This document shows positions 1 to 6,069 of a stretch of DNA of 53,012 nucleotides, one piece after another (the first letter of the stretch is position 1; each line of letters starts with the position of its first letter). Below the pieces are notes generated by a model, which had not been told where the DNA came from, searched no databases, and saw nothing but the letters and a program-made list of their open reading frames with translations. Made by a program: the position numbers and the translations under genes. This DNA is from a virus. The stretch is from positions 1 to 53,012 of IMG/VR virus record IMGVR_UViG_3300033571_011269; one strand, 5' to 3'.

Positions 1-243
1 CACAAACTTGTTGTCGGGGTCGGCAATTTCCGTGAACGTGTAAACGCCGGTTCCGCCCACAACCGAAAGTACGCCAACGGTCGAGCCAGACACAGCACTT
101 TCCAGCACGCGGGATGCGGTGATGGCGATCTGTGGCCCACCCGCGCCGCGCTGGAAGCCGCTGGTGCCGCCCCAGAGACCGGAAACGCCCTTGGTGAGGC
201 TTGTGGTGCTGGATAGGCCAGCTGCCAGCGACAGGCTGGCCAT
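1..243 (-). CDS. Virion-associated protein, partial, with cadherin-like segment (cut by window edge)
   Basis: Reads leftwards from an ATG at 243 and is open to base 1, giving at least 81 residues; the C-terminus lies outside the window. The start follows four bases after the stop of the upstream gene, so it belongs to the same late operon. The N-terminus is Ser/Gly/Thr-rich. Residues 57-81 (VGVLSVVGGTGVYTFTEIAD, then PDNKFV) resemble the beginning of a cadherin/Ig-like beta-sandwich repeat as found in many phage surface proteins (family knowledge). A role as capsid or tail decoration is inference from this segment and from the position just after capsid genes. Confidence 0.6.
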   Translation of the reverse strand, partial: MASLSLAAGLSSTTSLTKGVSGLWGGTSGFQRGAGGPQIAITASRVLESAVSGSTVGVLSVVGGTGVYTFTEIADPDNKFV

Positions 244-244
244 A

Positions 245-562
245 CTACCCCAGAACGCCAGACTGGATGATGGTCAAGCGGGCCGTTCCGGCGCCGCTGT
301 TGACGACGAGACGCACCGCCGCGGGCACGAAGGCGTAATTGCCCTGCGCGTCCGCGGTGCCCGCCGCTAGGGCTGCGTCCGGATGCGGGAGCCACAACGG
401 TGTGATGCTCGGATCGAAGACGTTGTCGAGGGTCTGCTGCACGGTGAAATTGACCGTGCCGGTGACATCGACCTGAAGAGAAACTTCGGGACGCCCGTGG
501 ATGTCGAGGGGGGCAGTCTGCGTGGTGCCAGCCCCAGTCTGGGTCAATACGATCTGACGCAT
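245..562 (-). CDS. Small structural protein of unknown function (105 aa)
   Basis: The ATG at 562 is preceded by GGAG at good spacing. The product is rich in Thr, Val and Ala with short beta-strand-like stretches, no cysteine and no membrane segment. It sits between another small structural gene and the partial cadherin-like gene in the late operon. I do not recognise a family. The size and beta-rich sequence fit a head or tail decoration protein, which is inference only. Confidence 0.65.
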   Translation of the reverse strand: MRQIVLTQTGAGTTQTAPLDIHGRPEVSLQVDVTGTVNFTVQQTLDNVFDPSITPLWLPHPDAALAAGTADAQGNYAFVPAAVRLVVNSGAGTARLTIIQSGVLG

Positions 563-610
563 CTAGGTATCTCCGAAAGGGGTCGGGCGGCGCAAGCGCC
601 GCCCGTTGTC

Positions 611-1054
611 TTAGTCATCCGAGGACTTCTGGGCGTAGAACAGCGTGACAATAACCTGTCCAGCGGTCGGCTGGCCGACCGACGTGACAGTCGCCACGAC
701 GTCGAGGTTATTGCCGATGTTCGACGACGCGAGCAGCTGGGCTGCCGTGATGGTCGGGGCCTTGCGACCCGTGGTCTTCACGTCAGAGCCGGGTGCGTAC
801 TGCGTTCCCCCCGAGGCGGTGCCGAGCGTCAACGAGGCGCTGGTGGCGCTGTTGAAGGCGACCGTGCAGTCCTTGAAGATGTTGATGATCTGCGACCCAC
901 GGGGCAGCCGGAAAGTGGCGTTCTGCACGAGGGTGTTGTCGAAGTTGATCGTCTGGCTCTGCGAAAGCAAGACGAAGCCGGTGTTCGGGCCACCGGAGGC
1001 GCCTGCGGGCTTGTCACCCGAGACGAGAGGGCCTGAGAAGTTGGTCTGTGCCAT
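611..1054 (-). CDS. Putative virion structural protein (147 aa)
   Basis: The ATG at 1054 has the Shine-Dalgarno GGAG eight bases upstream. The protein starts MAQTNFSGPLVSGDK, a type of N-terminus common to capsid-adjacent phage proteins, and is dominated by Thr/Ser/Gly/Ala with predicted beta strands and no catalytic motif. It follows the major capsid gene in transcription order, separated from it only by an inserted endonuclease gene, so it was probably the immediate neighbour of the capsid gene before that insertion. Likely a head decoration or completion protein (inference). Confidence 0.65.
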   Translation of the reverse strand: MAQTNFSGPLVSGDKPAGASGGPNTGFVLLSQSQTINFDNTLVQNATFRLPRGSQIINIFKDCTVAFNSATSASLTLGTASGGTQYAPGSDVKTTGRKAPTITAAQLLASSNIGNNLDVVATVTSVGQPTAGQVIVTLFYAQKSSDD

Positions 1055-1084
1055 GTTGGTCTCCTGTGAGTTTTGGGGAAGGTA

Positions 1085-1696
1085 TCACACCCGCCCATGC
1101 TTTGCTAGGTACTCCTTGGCCGCGCCAAGCAGCTTGGGGTCGTCGTTGAAGAGGCCGATCGCGGTGTTGCAGGCGGAACAAAGCAACGCGCGGACTGCCC
1201 CAGTATCGTGGCAGTGATCGACCGCAAGATCTTTCTGTTTGCCGGTCAAACCATCCGCGTGCCGCTCCTGCTGTCCGCAGACCGCGCACACTCCGTTCTG
1301 TTCGACAAGCATCTGCTGGTACCTCCGCGCGTCAACCCCGTACGCCGACCACTTCCGCTGCTTGATGTAGTGCGCGTGGCACAGATCCTTGGCGTAGACG
1401 TGGTTGCAGCAAGTCTCGATTAAGCACTCGCGCGGAGGCTTGGAGCGGATCGGACGGCGCAGATGACCGTAGCGCAGAAACCGCTGGTAGTGGGTCTTGC
1501 ACAAGCCCTTGGCCTTGACCGGCTCGTGGCACCCCTCTTCGGTGCATTCGGGCTGCTTGTTCCGCTCGCGAGCCTTGATCGGCGCGAACGTGGTAGCCCC
1601 ACGTTTGAACGACAGGTAGTGCGTCCCGCATAGACCACGTGCGTGGTGTTTCCGGTCGCACCCGTCGACGGTGCAGATGTCGTGCGGTCTTTGCAT
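1085..1696 (-). CDS. HNH endonuclease of the recombination endonuclease VII family with three N-terminal zinc motifs
   Basis: The C-terminal part (about residues 120-195) matches endonuclease VII: Cys137/Cys140 and Cys173/Cys176 form the structural zinc site around the catalytic DHCHDTG motif at residues 160-166, followed by the typical GLFNDDP. The N-terminal 115 residues contain three tandem CxxxxC...CxxH units (Cys8/13/23-His26, Cys51/56/66-His69, Cys91/96/106-His109), probably zinc-stabilised DNA-binding fingers. Known family members cut branched DNA or act as free-standing homing endonucleases. The gene lies between the capsid and a structural gene, a usual place for homing endonucleases. 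A long hairpin directly before its start may control translation. Confidence 0.9.
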   Translation of the reverse strand: MQRPHDICTVDGCDRKHHARGLCGTHYLSFKRGATTFAPIKARERNKQPECTEEGCHEPVKAKGLCKTHYQRFLRYGHLRRPIRSKPPRECLIETCCNHVYAKDLCHAHYIKQRKWSAYGVDARRYQQMLVEQNGVCAVCGQQERHADGLTGKQKDLAVDHCHDTGAVRALLCSACNTAIGLFNDDPKLLGAAKEYLAKHGRV

Positions 1697-1747
1697 AAAG
1701 GCCTCTCCTGATTTCGGCTGTGTAGCCTAGTACCGGAAGAGGCCTTT
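1697..1747 (-). promoter_or_regulatory. Hairpin abutting the endonuclease start codon, possible translational switch
   Basis: AAAGGCCTCT (1697-1706) and AGAGGCCTTT (1738-1747) are perfect 10-bp inverted arms, with a smaller GGCT/AGCC hairpin inside the loop. On the minus strand the arm next to the gene ends exactly at the ATG of the endonuclease and overlaps the edge of its AGGAG ribosome-binding site, so folding of read-through transcript would mask the start region. Hairpin-controlled translation is known for T4 homing endonuclease genes; here it is inference. Confidence 0.5.
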
Positions 1748-1780
1748 AGCAAGTAAGGATAAAATCCTTAGTTTTCAGCG

Positions 1781-1801
1781 CAAGCGGCTAAATTCCGCTT
1801 G
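1781..1801. terminator. Short stem-loop spanning the major capsid stop codon
   Basis: CAAGCGG (1781-1787) and CCGCTTG (1795-1801) can form a 7-bp stem whose loop holds the TAG stop of the capsid gene. A second small dyad, AAGGAT-AAA-ATCCTT, lies just downstream in transcription order (about 1755-1769). There is no clear U-tract, so this may be an RNA-stabilising or attenuating element rather than a true terminator. Confidence 0.3.
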
Positions 1802-2702
1802 TGCCATAAACGCCACGGGGATCCGTCCAACCATACGCATACCTCTCCGTCGCCTTGTAGCGCATGCTGTCGGTCTCGAAGTCACCCTCCATCGACTTCT
1901 CAAGACCACGACGCATCATGAGCTTGAGGCCTTCAGGAGCGTCGGTCTGCACCCACCACGCCGTGGTCGACGTGATACGCGACAGGTTCGCCTGACCGTC
2001 CGCCAGCATCCCCATCGACTTGACGGGGTTGATGTCGTTGTTGGCGGTACCGGCGCGCAGCGCCGACTTGAGCAGGACTTCCGCTTGGAAGACGTTGCTC
2101 GGGCCAGTGACGATCTTCTTCGGGGTGAGCCGGATGCGCTTGCCGTTGTTGTCAACAGCGTTGCGGATCTGGATCAGCATCTGCTCCAGCGAAGTCTGCG
2201 ACAGGTTCGCTGCAGTGGCCAGCTGGTTGCTGAACGTGCCGCCCGAGATCGGGTGCGACGCGCTCACCAGCGATACGCCGTCGCCGCCCTGAAACGAGCC
2301 GTTGAAGGCACGGTTGAGGATGTTCGCACCAAGGGTTTCCTTGGTCTCGATCAGCGACTGGGCGAGGTGACGAGCGTAGGTCTGGCCGATGCGGATGTGG
2401 TCACCATCCTCAACGAGCACCTTGGTCAGGGCGAAACCCAGACCGTAGACCTTGTACAGGTACCGCTGGATGAACAGCACGCCGCCCGACTGGTAGGTCA
2501 CGGGCATGCCATCCGGCAGTTCCGGCGCGGCGCCGAAGCCGTACAGCACCGGCTCTTCGTGGTAGTTCCGCGGGATGCCCTTGGACTCCTTGAAGACCTG
2601 TGCGAACTCGTCGGCACGCTGGTCATAGATGCCGTTGAACTCTTCGTTCAGGATCGGCTCGACGATGGAGCGGAAATCAGTGCTCCGCATTGGGGTAGAC
2701 AT
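1788..2702 (-). CDS. Major capsid protein (HK97-fold type)
   Basis: Forms the icosahedral shell. The 304-residue protein has the feel of Mu gpT-like/HK97-fold coat proteins: an N-terminal helix, then GGVLFIQRYLYKVYGLGFALTK and the long helical stretch around residues 105-130, and a C-terminal segment ending in YAYGWTDPRGVYGTSG. AGGAGGG lies eight bases before the ATG, the strongest ribosome-binding site in this block, as expected for the most abundant protein. The order scaffold, small protein, head protein, capsid is canonical. Identity rests on context and sequence character; no catalytic residues apply. Confidence 0.85.
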   Translation of the reverse strand: MSTPMRSTDFRSIVEPILNEEFNGIYDQRADEFAQVFKESKGIPRNYHEEPVLYGFGAAPELPDGMPVTYQSGGVLFIQRYLYKVYGLGFALTKVLVEDGDHIRIGQTYARHLAQSLIETKETLGANILNRAFNGSFQGGDGVSLVSASHPISGGTFSNQLATAANLSQTSLEQMLIQIRNAVDNNGKRIRLTPKKIVTGPSNVFQAEVLLKSALRAGTANNDINPVKSMGMLADGQANLSRITSTTAWWVQTDAPEGLKLMMRRGLEKSMEGDFETDSMRYKATERYAYGWTDPRGVYGTSGI

Positions 2703-2716
2703 GGTTCAAGCCCTCC

Positions 2717-3277
2717 TTAGTACGCGACGCGGTCAGCGACGTTCTGGTGCTCAGCAACCTGAACCTGAACGATGGTGAAAGCATCGCCCGGGGCGTTATC
2801 CGGCCCAGACGAGATGCCGATGATACGCAGACCTGCAGAAGCACTGTTGGTCAGCGTGGCGGCGTTGAGCGTCATCGTCGACAGACCAGTGACGGTCGAG
2901 CCGGTGCCCGCAGTGCTGAAGTCAGCCTGACTGCCGATGTCGGCCAGCGCGATCGGGCCACTGGCCTGAATCTCGTAGACGATCGACGGGTCGAGCGTGA
3001 CGTAGCAGATGATGTCGGTACCGACGGTGCCCGAGATCCACTTGTTGTCGACGACGCGACGGCCCTGCGTGTTGGTGTACTCGACACCGCAGAAGGTGCC
3101 GATGAAGCGTTCACCGGCAGCGGCGGCTTCGATGGTGCCCGTGGCAACCAGCTTCACAGGCTGGTTGTCGAGGATGTTTGCGGCATACGTCGACACGATC
3201 GTGTACGCGGTGGGGCGAACCACACCGGTAGGAGAAAACGCGGGACGCAGACCGAACGGCGCGGAAACAGTAGACAT
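2717..3277 (-). CDS. Capsid-associated structural protein (decoration-like, 186 aa)
   Basis: Starts MSTVSAPFGLRPAFSPTG, a conserved N-terminus of phage proteins encoded directly upstream of the major capsid gene. The rest is beta-rich with repeated Thr/Ala/Gly turns and no enzyme motif. GAGG precedes the ATG. It ends 14 bases before the capsid start, in the same operon. Such genes usually encode head decoration or stabilisation proteins (family knowledge); which one cannot be said from sequence alone. Confidence 0.75.
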   Translation of the reverse strand: MSTVSAPFGLRPAFSPTGVVRPTAYTIVSTYAANILDNQPVKLVATGTIEAAAAGERFIGTFCGVEYTNTQGRRVVDNKWISGTVGTDIICYVTLDPSIVYEIQASGPIALADIGSQADFSTAGTGSTVTGLSTMTLNAATLTNSASAGLRIIGISSGPDNAPGDAFTIVQVQVAEHQNVADRVAY

Positions 3278-3303
3278 TTGACTGTACCTCTATTCGGGTA
3301 CGG

Positions 3304-3855
3304 CTAGGTGAACACACCTCGCCGCGGTTGATGATCACGCATCTCCTGCATGCCATCCCCTTCGTACATGGTGGTACCGGCCCGTTCGGCCTGCTGACGC
3401 ATGAGGTCTGCGACTTCAGCAAGCTTGTCCTCTTCGCGCAACGGAGCGTCGTGGTGAGCTTCCTGCATAAACCTCTCGTAGAGGTTCTGTGGCAGCTTAA
3501 ACGCGAGCATCTCGTTGACGCCGATGAAGCCAGCCCATTCGCCGGTCTTCAAAGAGGCGTACTCCATCCCGGGGACTTCATCCGGCTTCACAGGCTCGTA
3601 GCCGAGCTGCATGCGCCGATGGATTGGGTCGCGCGGGTTGGTGGTGGTGAGCCAGCACACATGATAGCCCGGGATGTTTGGCAGATCAGGGAGTGCGTCG
3701 TTGAACAATTGGTTGCGGAACATTTCCAGTCGGTCGTCTTCGCTGACATTCCGATCCTCCGTAACCTGCCGGTCTTCGGTGCGTCGGGTGTCGCGGCGAC
3801 TGACTACGTCGAAATCCGCGGTCTTCTTCAGTCGGCTATCTTCGTTATTTGTCAT
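3304..3855 (-). CDS. Conserved phage head-region protein of unknown function (183 aa)
   Basis: Lies between the scaffold and the decoration-like gene. The first 45 residues are highly charged (many Arg, Asp and Glu) and probably disordered. The middle carries LPNIPGYHVCWLTTTNPRDP and PGMEYASLKTGEWAGFIGVN, which recur in proteins at this position in podovirus-like phages. The C-terminal third is helical. GGAG precedes the ATG. It may assist capsid assembly together with the scaffold (inference from position). Confidence 0.7.
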   Translation of the reverse strand: MTNNEDSRLKKTADFDVVSRRDTRRTEDRQVTEDRNVSEDDRLEMFRNQLFNDALPDLPNIPGYHVCWLTTTNPRDPIHRRMQLGYEPVKPDEVPGMEYASLKTGEWAGFIGVNEMLAFKLPQNLYERFMQEAHHDAPLREEDKLAEVADLMRQQAERAGTTMYEGDGMQEMRDHQPRRGVFT

Positions 3856-3873
3856 GGTGTCTCACTCCTTTGT

Positions 3874-4812
3874 CTAGCGAGCCGAACCGCGATCAAATTC
3901 CGCGTAAGCCTTGAGCAATCGTTGACGCTTTACAGGGTCATCCCATGCTCCAGACTCCATCATAGCGGCTTTGCGCTCGGGTGTCACGTAGATTTCCTTC
4001 TTGGTGCTCACGGGCGCGTGCTCCCGCGTATTTCCGGTCGGCGGCGCGCGCCGCTTCGGTCGTGCGGGTTCGCTCTCACCCAGCGCCTCGGCGACGCGGT
4101 TGGTGAGTTCTTCCCAATACTCACGGCTCTTCGGGTCGTAGCCCTCGGCCATGATCTCGCCGTCGATGGCCTTGGTCAGCGCGCTGTCCCGATCGTTGCC
4201 GCTCGGGTTGTACCAAGGGTTGGCCTGCAGCCACTGCTTGGCGTAGCCTGCGACAGTCGGGTCGACCTGTGGCACCTGCGGCTGCTGACGCTGGGTCTCG
4301 TACTGCTGGCGCGTGTTGGAGAGCTTATCGAACTCGGACTTGGCCGCGTCGCGGATCCGCATGGCCAGAGTGACATCTTCGCCGTTGCCAGCCTCCACCG
4401 CCTTGGCGATGATAAGCTCGGCCTGCTGCATGTCGCTTTGCGCCTTGGCGATCTGCGTCTCGATGGTGCGCACGGTGTTCTGCTGCGCGAAGCCCTCGAC
4501 CGCGGCCAGCCGCTGTTGCAGCTCGTTGGTCTGGCGCCGCAGCAACTCGAGTTCGCGCTCCTTGGCCTCGCGAGCGCGCTTCTGCATCTCACGACGCTTC
4601 TTGCGCCGGTCGCGGTTCGTGGAGGTGGCGACGTCCTCGTCGTGGTCGTCCTCGCTCTCCGCGAGGCGACTGTCGCCATCATCCTCGCCGTCCTCTTCGC
4701 CCTCTCCGTCATCACCCTCGGCTTCGGCCTCGGGCTTGGCGTCATCGTCCTTGACCGGCGGGGTCTCGACGGGGATCAGCTCTTCTTCGTCAGTCGTCTT
4801 TGCGTCTGCCAT
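3874..4812 (-). CDS. Capsid scaffolding protein
   Basis: About 312 residues from the ATG at 4812, chosen because GGAG sits eight bases upstream, whereas an in-frame start 24 bases earlier overlaps the preceding gene without a site. The N-terminal 75 residues are extremely acidic (Asp/Glu runs). A Lys/Arg-rich segment and a long Gln-rich coiled coil follow (about residues 75-190), then a basic C-terminus. Acidic plus coiled-coil plus basic tail is the usual make-up of phage scaffolds that bind capsid protein through a C-terminal helix. It stands in the canonical place between portal and capsid genes. Confidence 0.85.
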   Translation of the reverse strand: MADAKTTDEEELIPVETPPVKDDDAKPEAEAEGDDGEGEEDGEDDGDSRLAESEDDHDEDVATSTNRDRRKKRREMQKRAREAKERELELLRRQTNELQQRLAAVEGFAQQNTVRTIETQIAKAQSDMQQAELIIAKAVEAGNGEDVTLAMRIRDAAKSEFDKLSNTRQQYETQRQQPQVPQVDPTVAGYAKQWLQANPWYNPSGNDRDSALTKAIDGEIMAEGYDPKSREYWEELTNRVAEALGESEPARPKRRAPPTGNTREHAPVSTKKEIYVTPERKAAMMESGAWDDPVKRQRLLKAYAEFDRGSAR

Positions 4813-4817
4813 GTTAA

Positions 4818-5060
4818 TCACTCCTCTACAAACCAATCAATCGCGAGCACGTCAGTCTGCGACGCCACCCACGGGACGATCTCGTTCTGCGCCGTCCGCA
4901 TCGCGATGTAGTCGCGATAGATGACCCCGGGCAGCGGATTCGCGGGCGCGGCGGTGACCAGCTCGATGAGCATGCCCTTGCCGTTCCAACCTTCGCGGAA
5001 CACCCTGCGCCCCTCTTTGAGCGCGTCCAGCGCGCCGCCGAAGCCATGAGGCCCAGACAT
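4818..5060 (-). CDS. Tad2-like (DUF2829) putative anti-Thoeris sponge protein
   Basis: 80 residues from the ATG at 5060, which overlaps the stop of the upstream gene (TGATG), implying translational coupling. The sequence holds the hallmarks of the Tad2/DUF2829 domain: FGGALDALKEGRRVFREGWN early on, then GKGM, then a conserved YIAMRTA and the C-terminal PWVASQTDVLAIDW. Characterised Tad2 proteins form tetramers that bind and sequester signalling nucleotides made by Thoeris TIR proteins, and some bind CBASS signals (established knowledge). The full domain is present without truncation. That this copy blocks immunity is inference. Confidence 0.85.
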   Translation of the reverse strand: MSGPHGFGGALDALKEGRRVFREGWNGKGMLIELVTAAPANPLPGVIYRDYIAMRTAQNEIVPWVASQTDVLAIDWFVEE

Positions 5061-5284
5061 CAGAACGTCCCCGGCTTGGCGATGGCGCGAACGAGAGCCA
5101 TGTAGCCCTGTTGCAGCTCGGTCTGGGCAATCGCGGCCCAACGCTGATCTACGTCAGGCAAGTCCCGCACCAATTCGACCAACGCGCGAGTTGCTTCGGC
5201 GTGTTCCTTGACCGCGTTCATCGAAGCTATTTCGCTTTCGGTCAGGTCGCGGTAGCCTTTGATCAGCTTATGTTGATTGTCCAT
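5060..5284 (-). CDS. Acb2/Tad1-hairpin-like protein (putative anti-CBASS/anti-Thoeris sponge)
   Basis: 74 residues, two-helix layout. The N-terminal HKLIKGYRDLTESEIASMN and the C-terminal RWAAIAQTELQQGYMALVRA followed by IAKPGTF match my memory of the short phage family grouped as the Acb2/Tad1 hairpin domain. Acb2 hexamers bind cyclic di- and trinucleotides of CBASS. Tyr11 and Lys26 of this protein fall where I recall ligand-contacting residues of Pseudomonas phage Acb2; an alignment is required. Its stop overlaps the start of the Tad2-like gene, so the two are probably made together. The family call is good; the activity is inference. Confidence 0.7.
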   Translation of the reverse strand: MDNQHKLIKGYRDLTESEIASMNAVKEHAEATRALVELVRDLPDVDQRWAAIAQTELQQGYMALVRAIAKPGTF

Positions 5285-5299
5285 GTCTGTGCTCCCCTA

Positions 5300-5728
5300 T
5301 CAGATGAAAGCCTTGATCGCGAGCGGATCGCCCGTGACCTTGCCGACGAGGTCGAGGTCGTTAAAAATTACCAGTAGGGCCTCGTCCTCGCCGTCTGCGG
5401 TTTTCACCGTCCAGCGATCGCCGCCGTACTTGGGCACGCGGACGAAGTCGCCCACGGCGCACCAGCCGCCTTCCGGCCACGGCTCCATCGTCGTGCGGTT
5501 CTTGAAGGCCAGCGCGCCGACAGCGATCACCTTGGCGATCTGCGTGTTCCACGCGTCGGTCTCGCGCGTCTCGCTGGTGAGGATGATGCCGCCCTTGGTC
5601 TTGCGCTTGGGGGTGCGGATCTGCACCAGCACGCGGCTGCCGAAGGGCTGGACGCCGGGATCGCAGGCGGGGAACGCCTCGTCCAAATGTGCGTAGTCGA
5701 AATCGACTTTGTTAGACAATTCAAACAT
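5300..5728 (-). CDS. GroES-like co-chaperonin (phage Cpn10)
   Basis: 142 residues from the ATG at 5728, which has AGGAG seven bases upstream; longer in-frame starts lack a site and overlap the preceding gene. The core shows the chaperonin-10 pattern: PFGSRVLVQI, a mobile-loop-like stretch (TPKRKTKGGIIL), GKV-type strands (IAKVIAVGALAF), VGDFVRVPKYGGDRW and an acidic C-terminal DEALLVIF. About 30 residues at the N-terminus are extra relative to bacterial GroES. Phage Cpn10 proteins such as T4 gp31 replace or modify host GroES to fold capsid protein, and the location upstream of scaffold and capsid genes fits that job. Confidence 0.85.
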   Translation of the reverse strand: MFELSNKVDFDYAHLDEAFPACDPGVQPFGSRVLVQIRTPKRKTKGGIILTSETRETDAWNTQIAKVIAVGALAFKNRTTMEPWPEGGWCAVGDFVRVPKYGGDRWTVKTADGEDEALLVIFNDLDLVGKVTGDPLAIKAFI

Positions 5729-5739
5729 TTGCGCTCCTT

Positions 5740-5934
5740 TTAGATATCGAAGTCCCGCCGCTCCTTCTCGGCGAACATGTCCATCAGAACACGCTTGGCG
5801 TGCTCCAACCCCGCGTAGATCCCAACCGCGCGCCCGTACTCGAACGCGTCCTTCCCCGCGGGCTTCTCCAGCGATTCGCACGCCAAGCGAGCTTGCTCGG
5901 CCTCCAACCGCTGGAGGTAACTTTCTACCTTCAC
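5740..5934 (-). CDS. Small conserved phage protein (64 aa)
   Basis: Starts with GTG at 5934, overlapping the stop of the preceding small gene as GTGA. The protein is a charged helix-forming sequence with a central GKDAFEYGRAVGIYAGLEHA, a motif seen in small proteins near portal genes in several phages of proteobacteria. No cysteine, no membrane segment. Function unknown; possibly an oligomeric helical adaptor. Confidence 0.65.
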   Translation of the reverse strand: MKVESYLQRLEAEQARLACESLEKPAGKDAFEYGRAVGIYAGLEHAKRVLMDMFAEKERRDFDI

Positions 5935-6059
5935 GCAGGTGTCTTGGGGCTGGGCTTCTCGAACTTGGGGCTATAGCCCATCTTCGCCAGCTTGTGCAGG
6001 TTGGTGTCCTTCGGACTGCAGCCGCAGTTCGAGGGGTTGCTCTTGGTGTCCTTGCTCAT
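5931..6059 (-). CDS. Very small protein with CxC pair (42 aa)
   Basis: A short gene filling the space between the portal stop and the next gene: ATG at 6059, AGGA eight bases upstream, stop overlapping the next start (GTGA). It encodes a Lys/Pro/Ser-rich peptide with NCGCSP at residues 11-16. The tight overlap and ribosome-binding site argue that it is real. I do not recognise a family. Confidence 0.55.
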   Translation of the reverse strand: MSKDTKSNPSNCGCSPKDTNLHKLAKMGYSPKFEKPSPKTPA

Positions 6060-6069
6060 TGGTCTGTCC

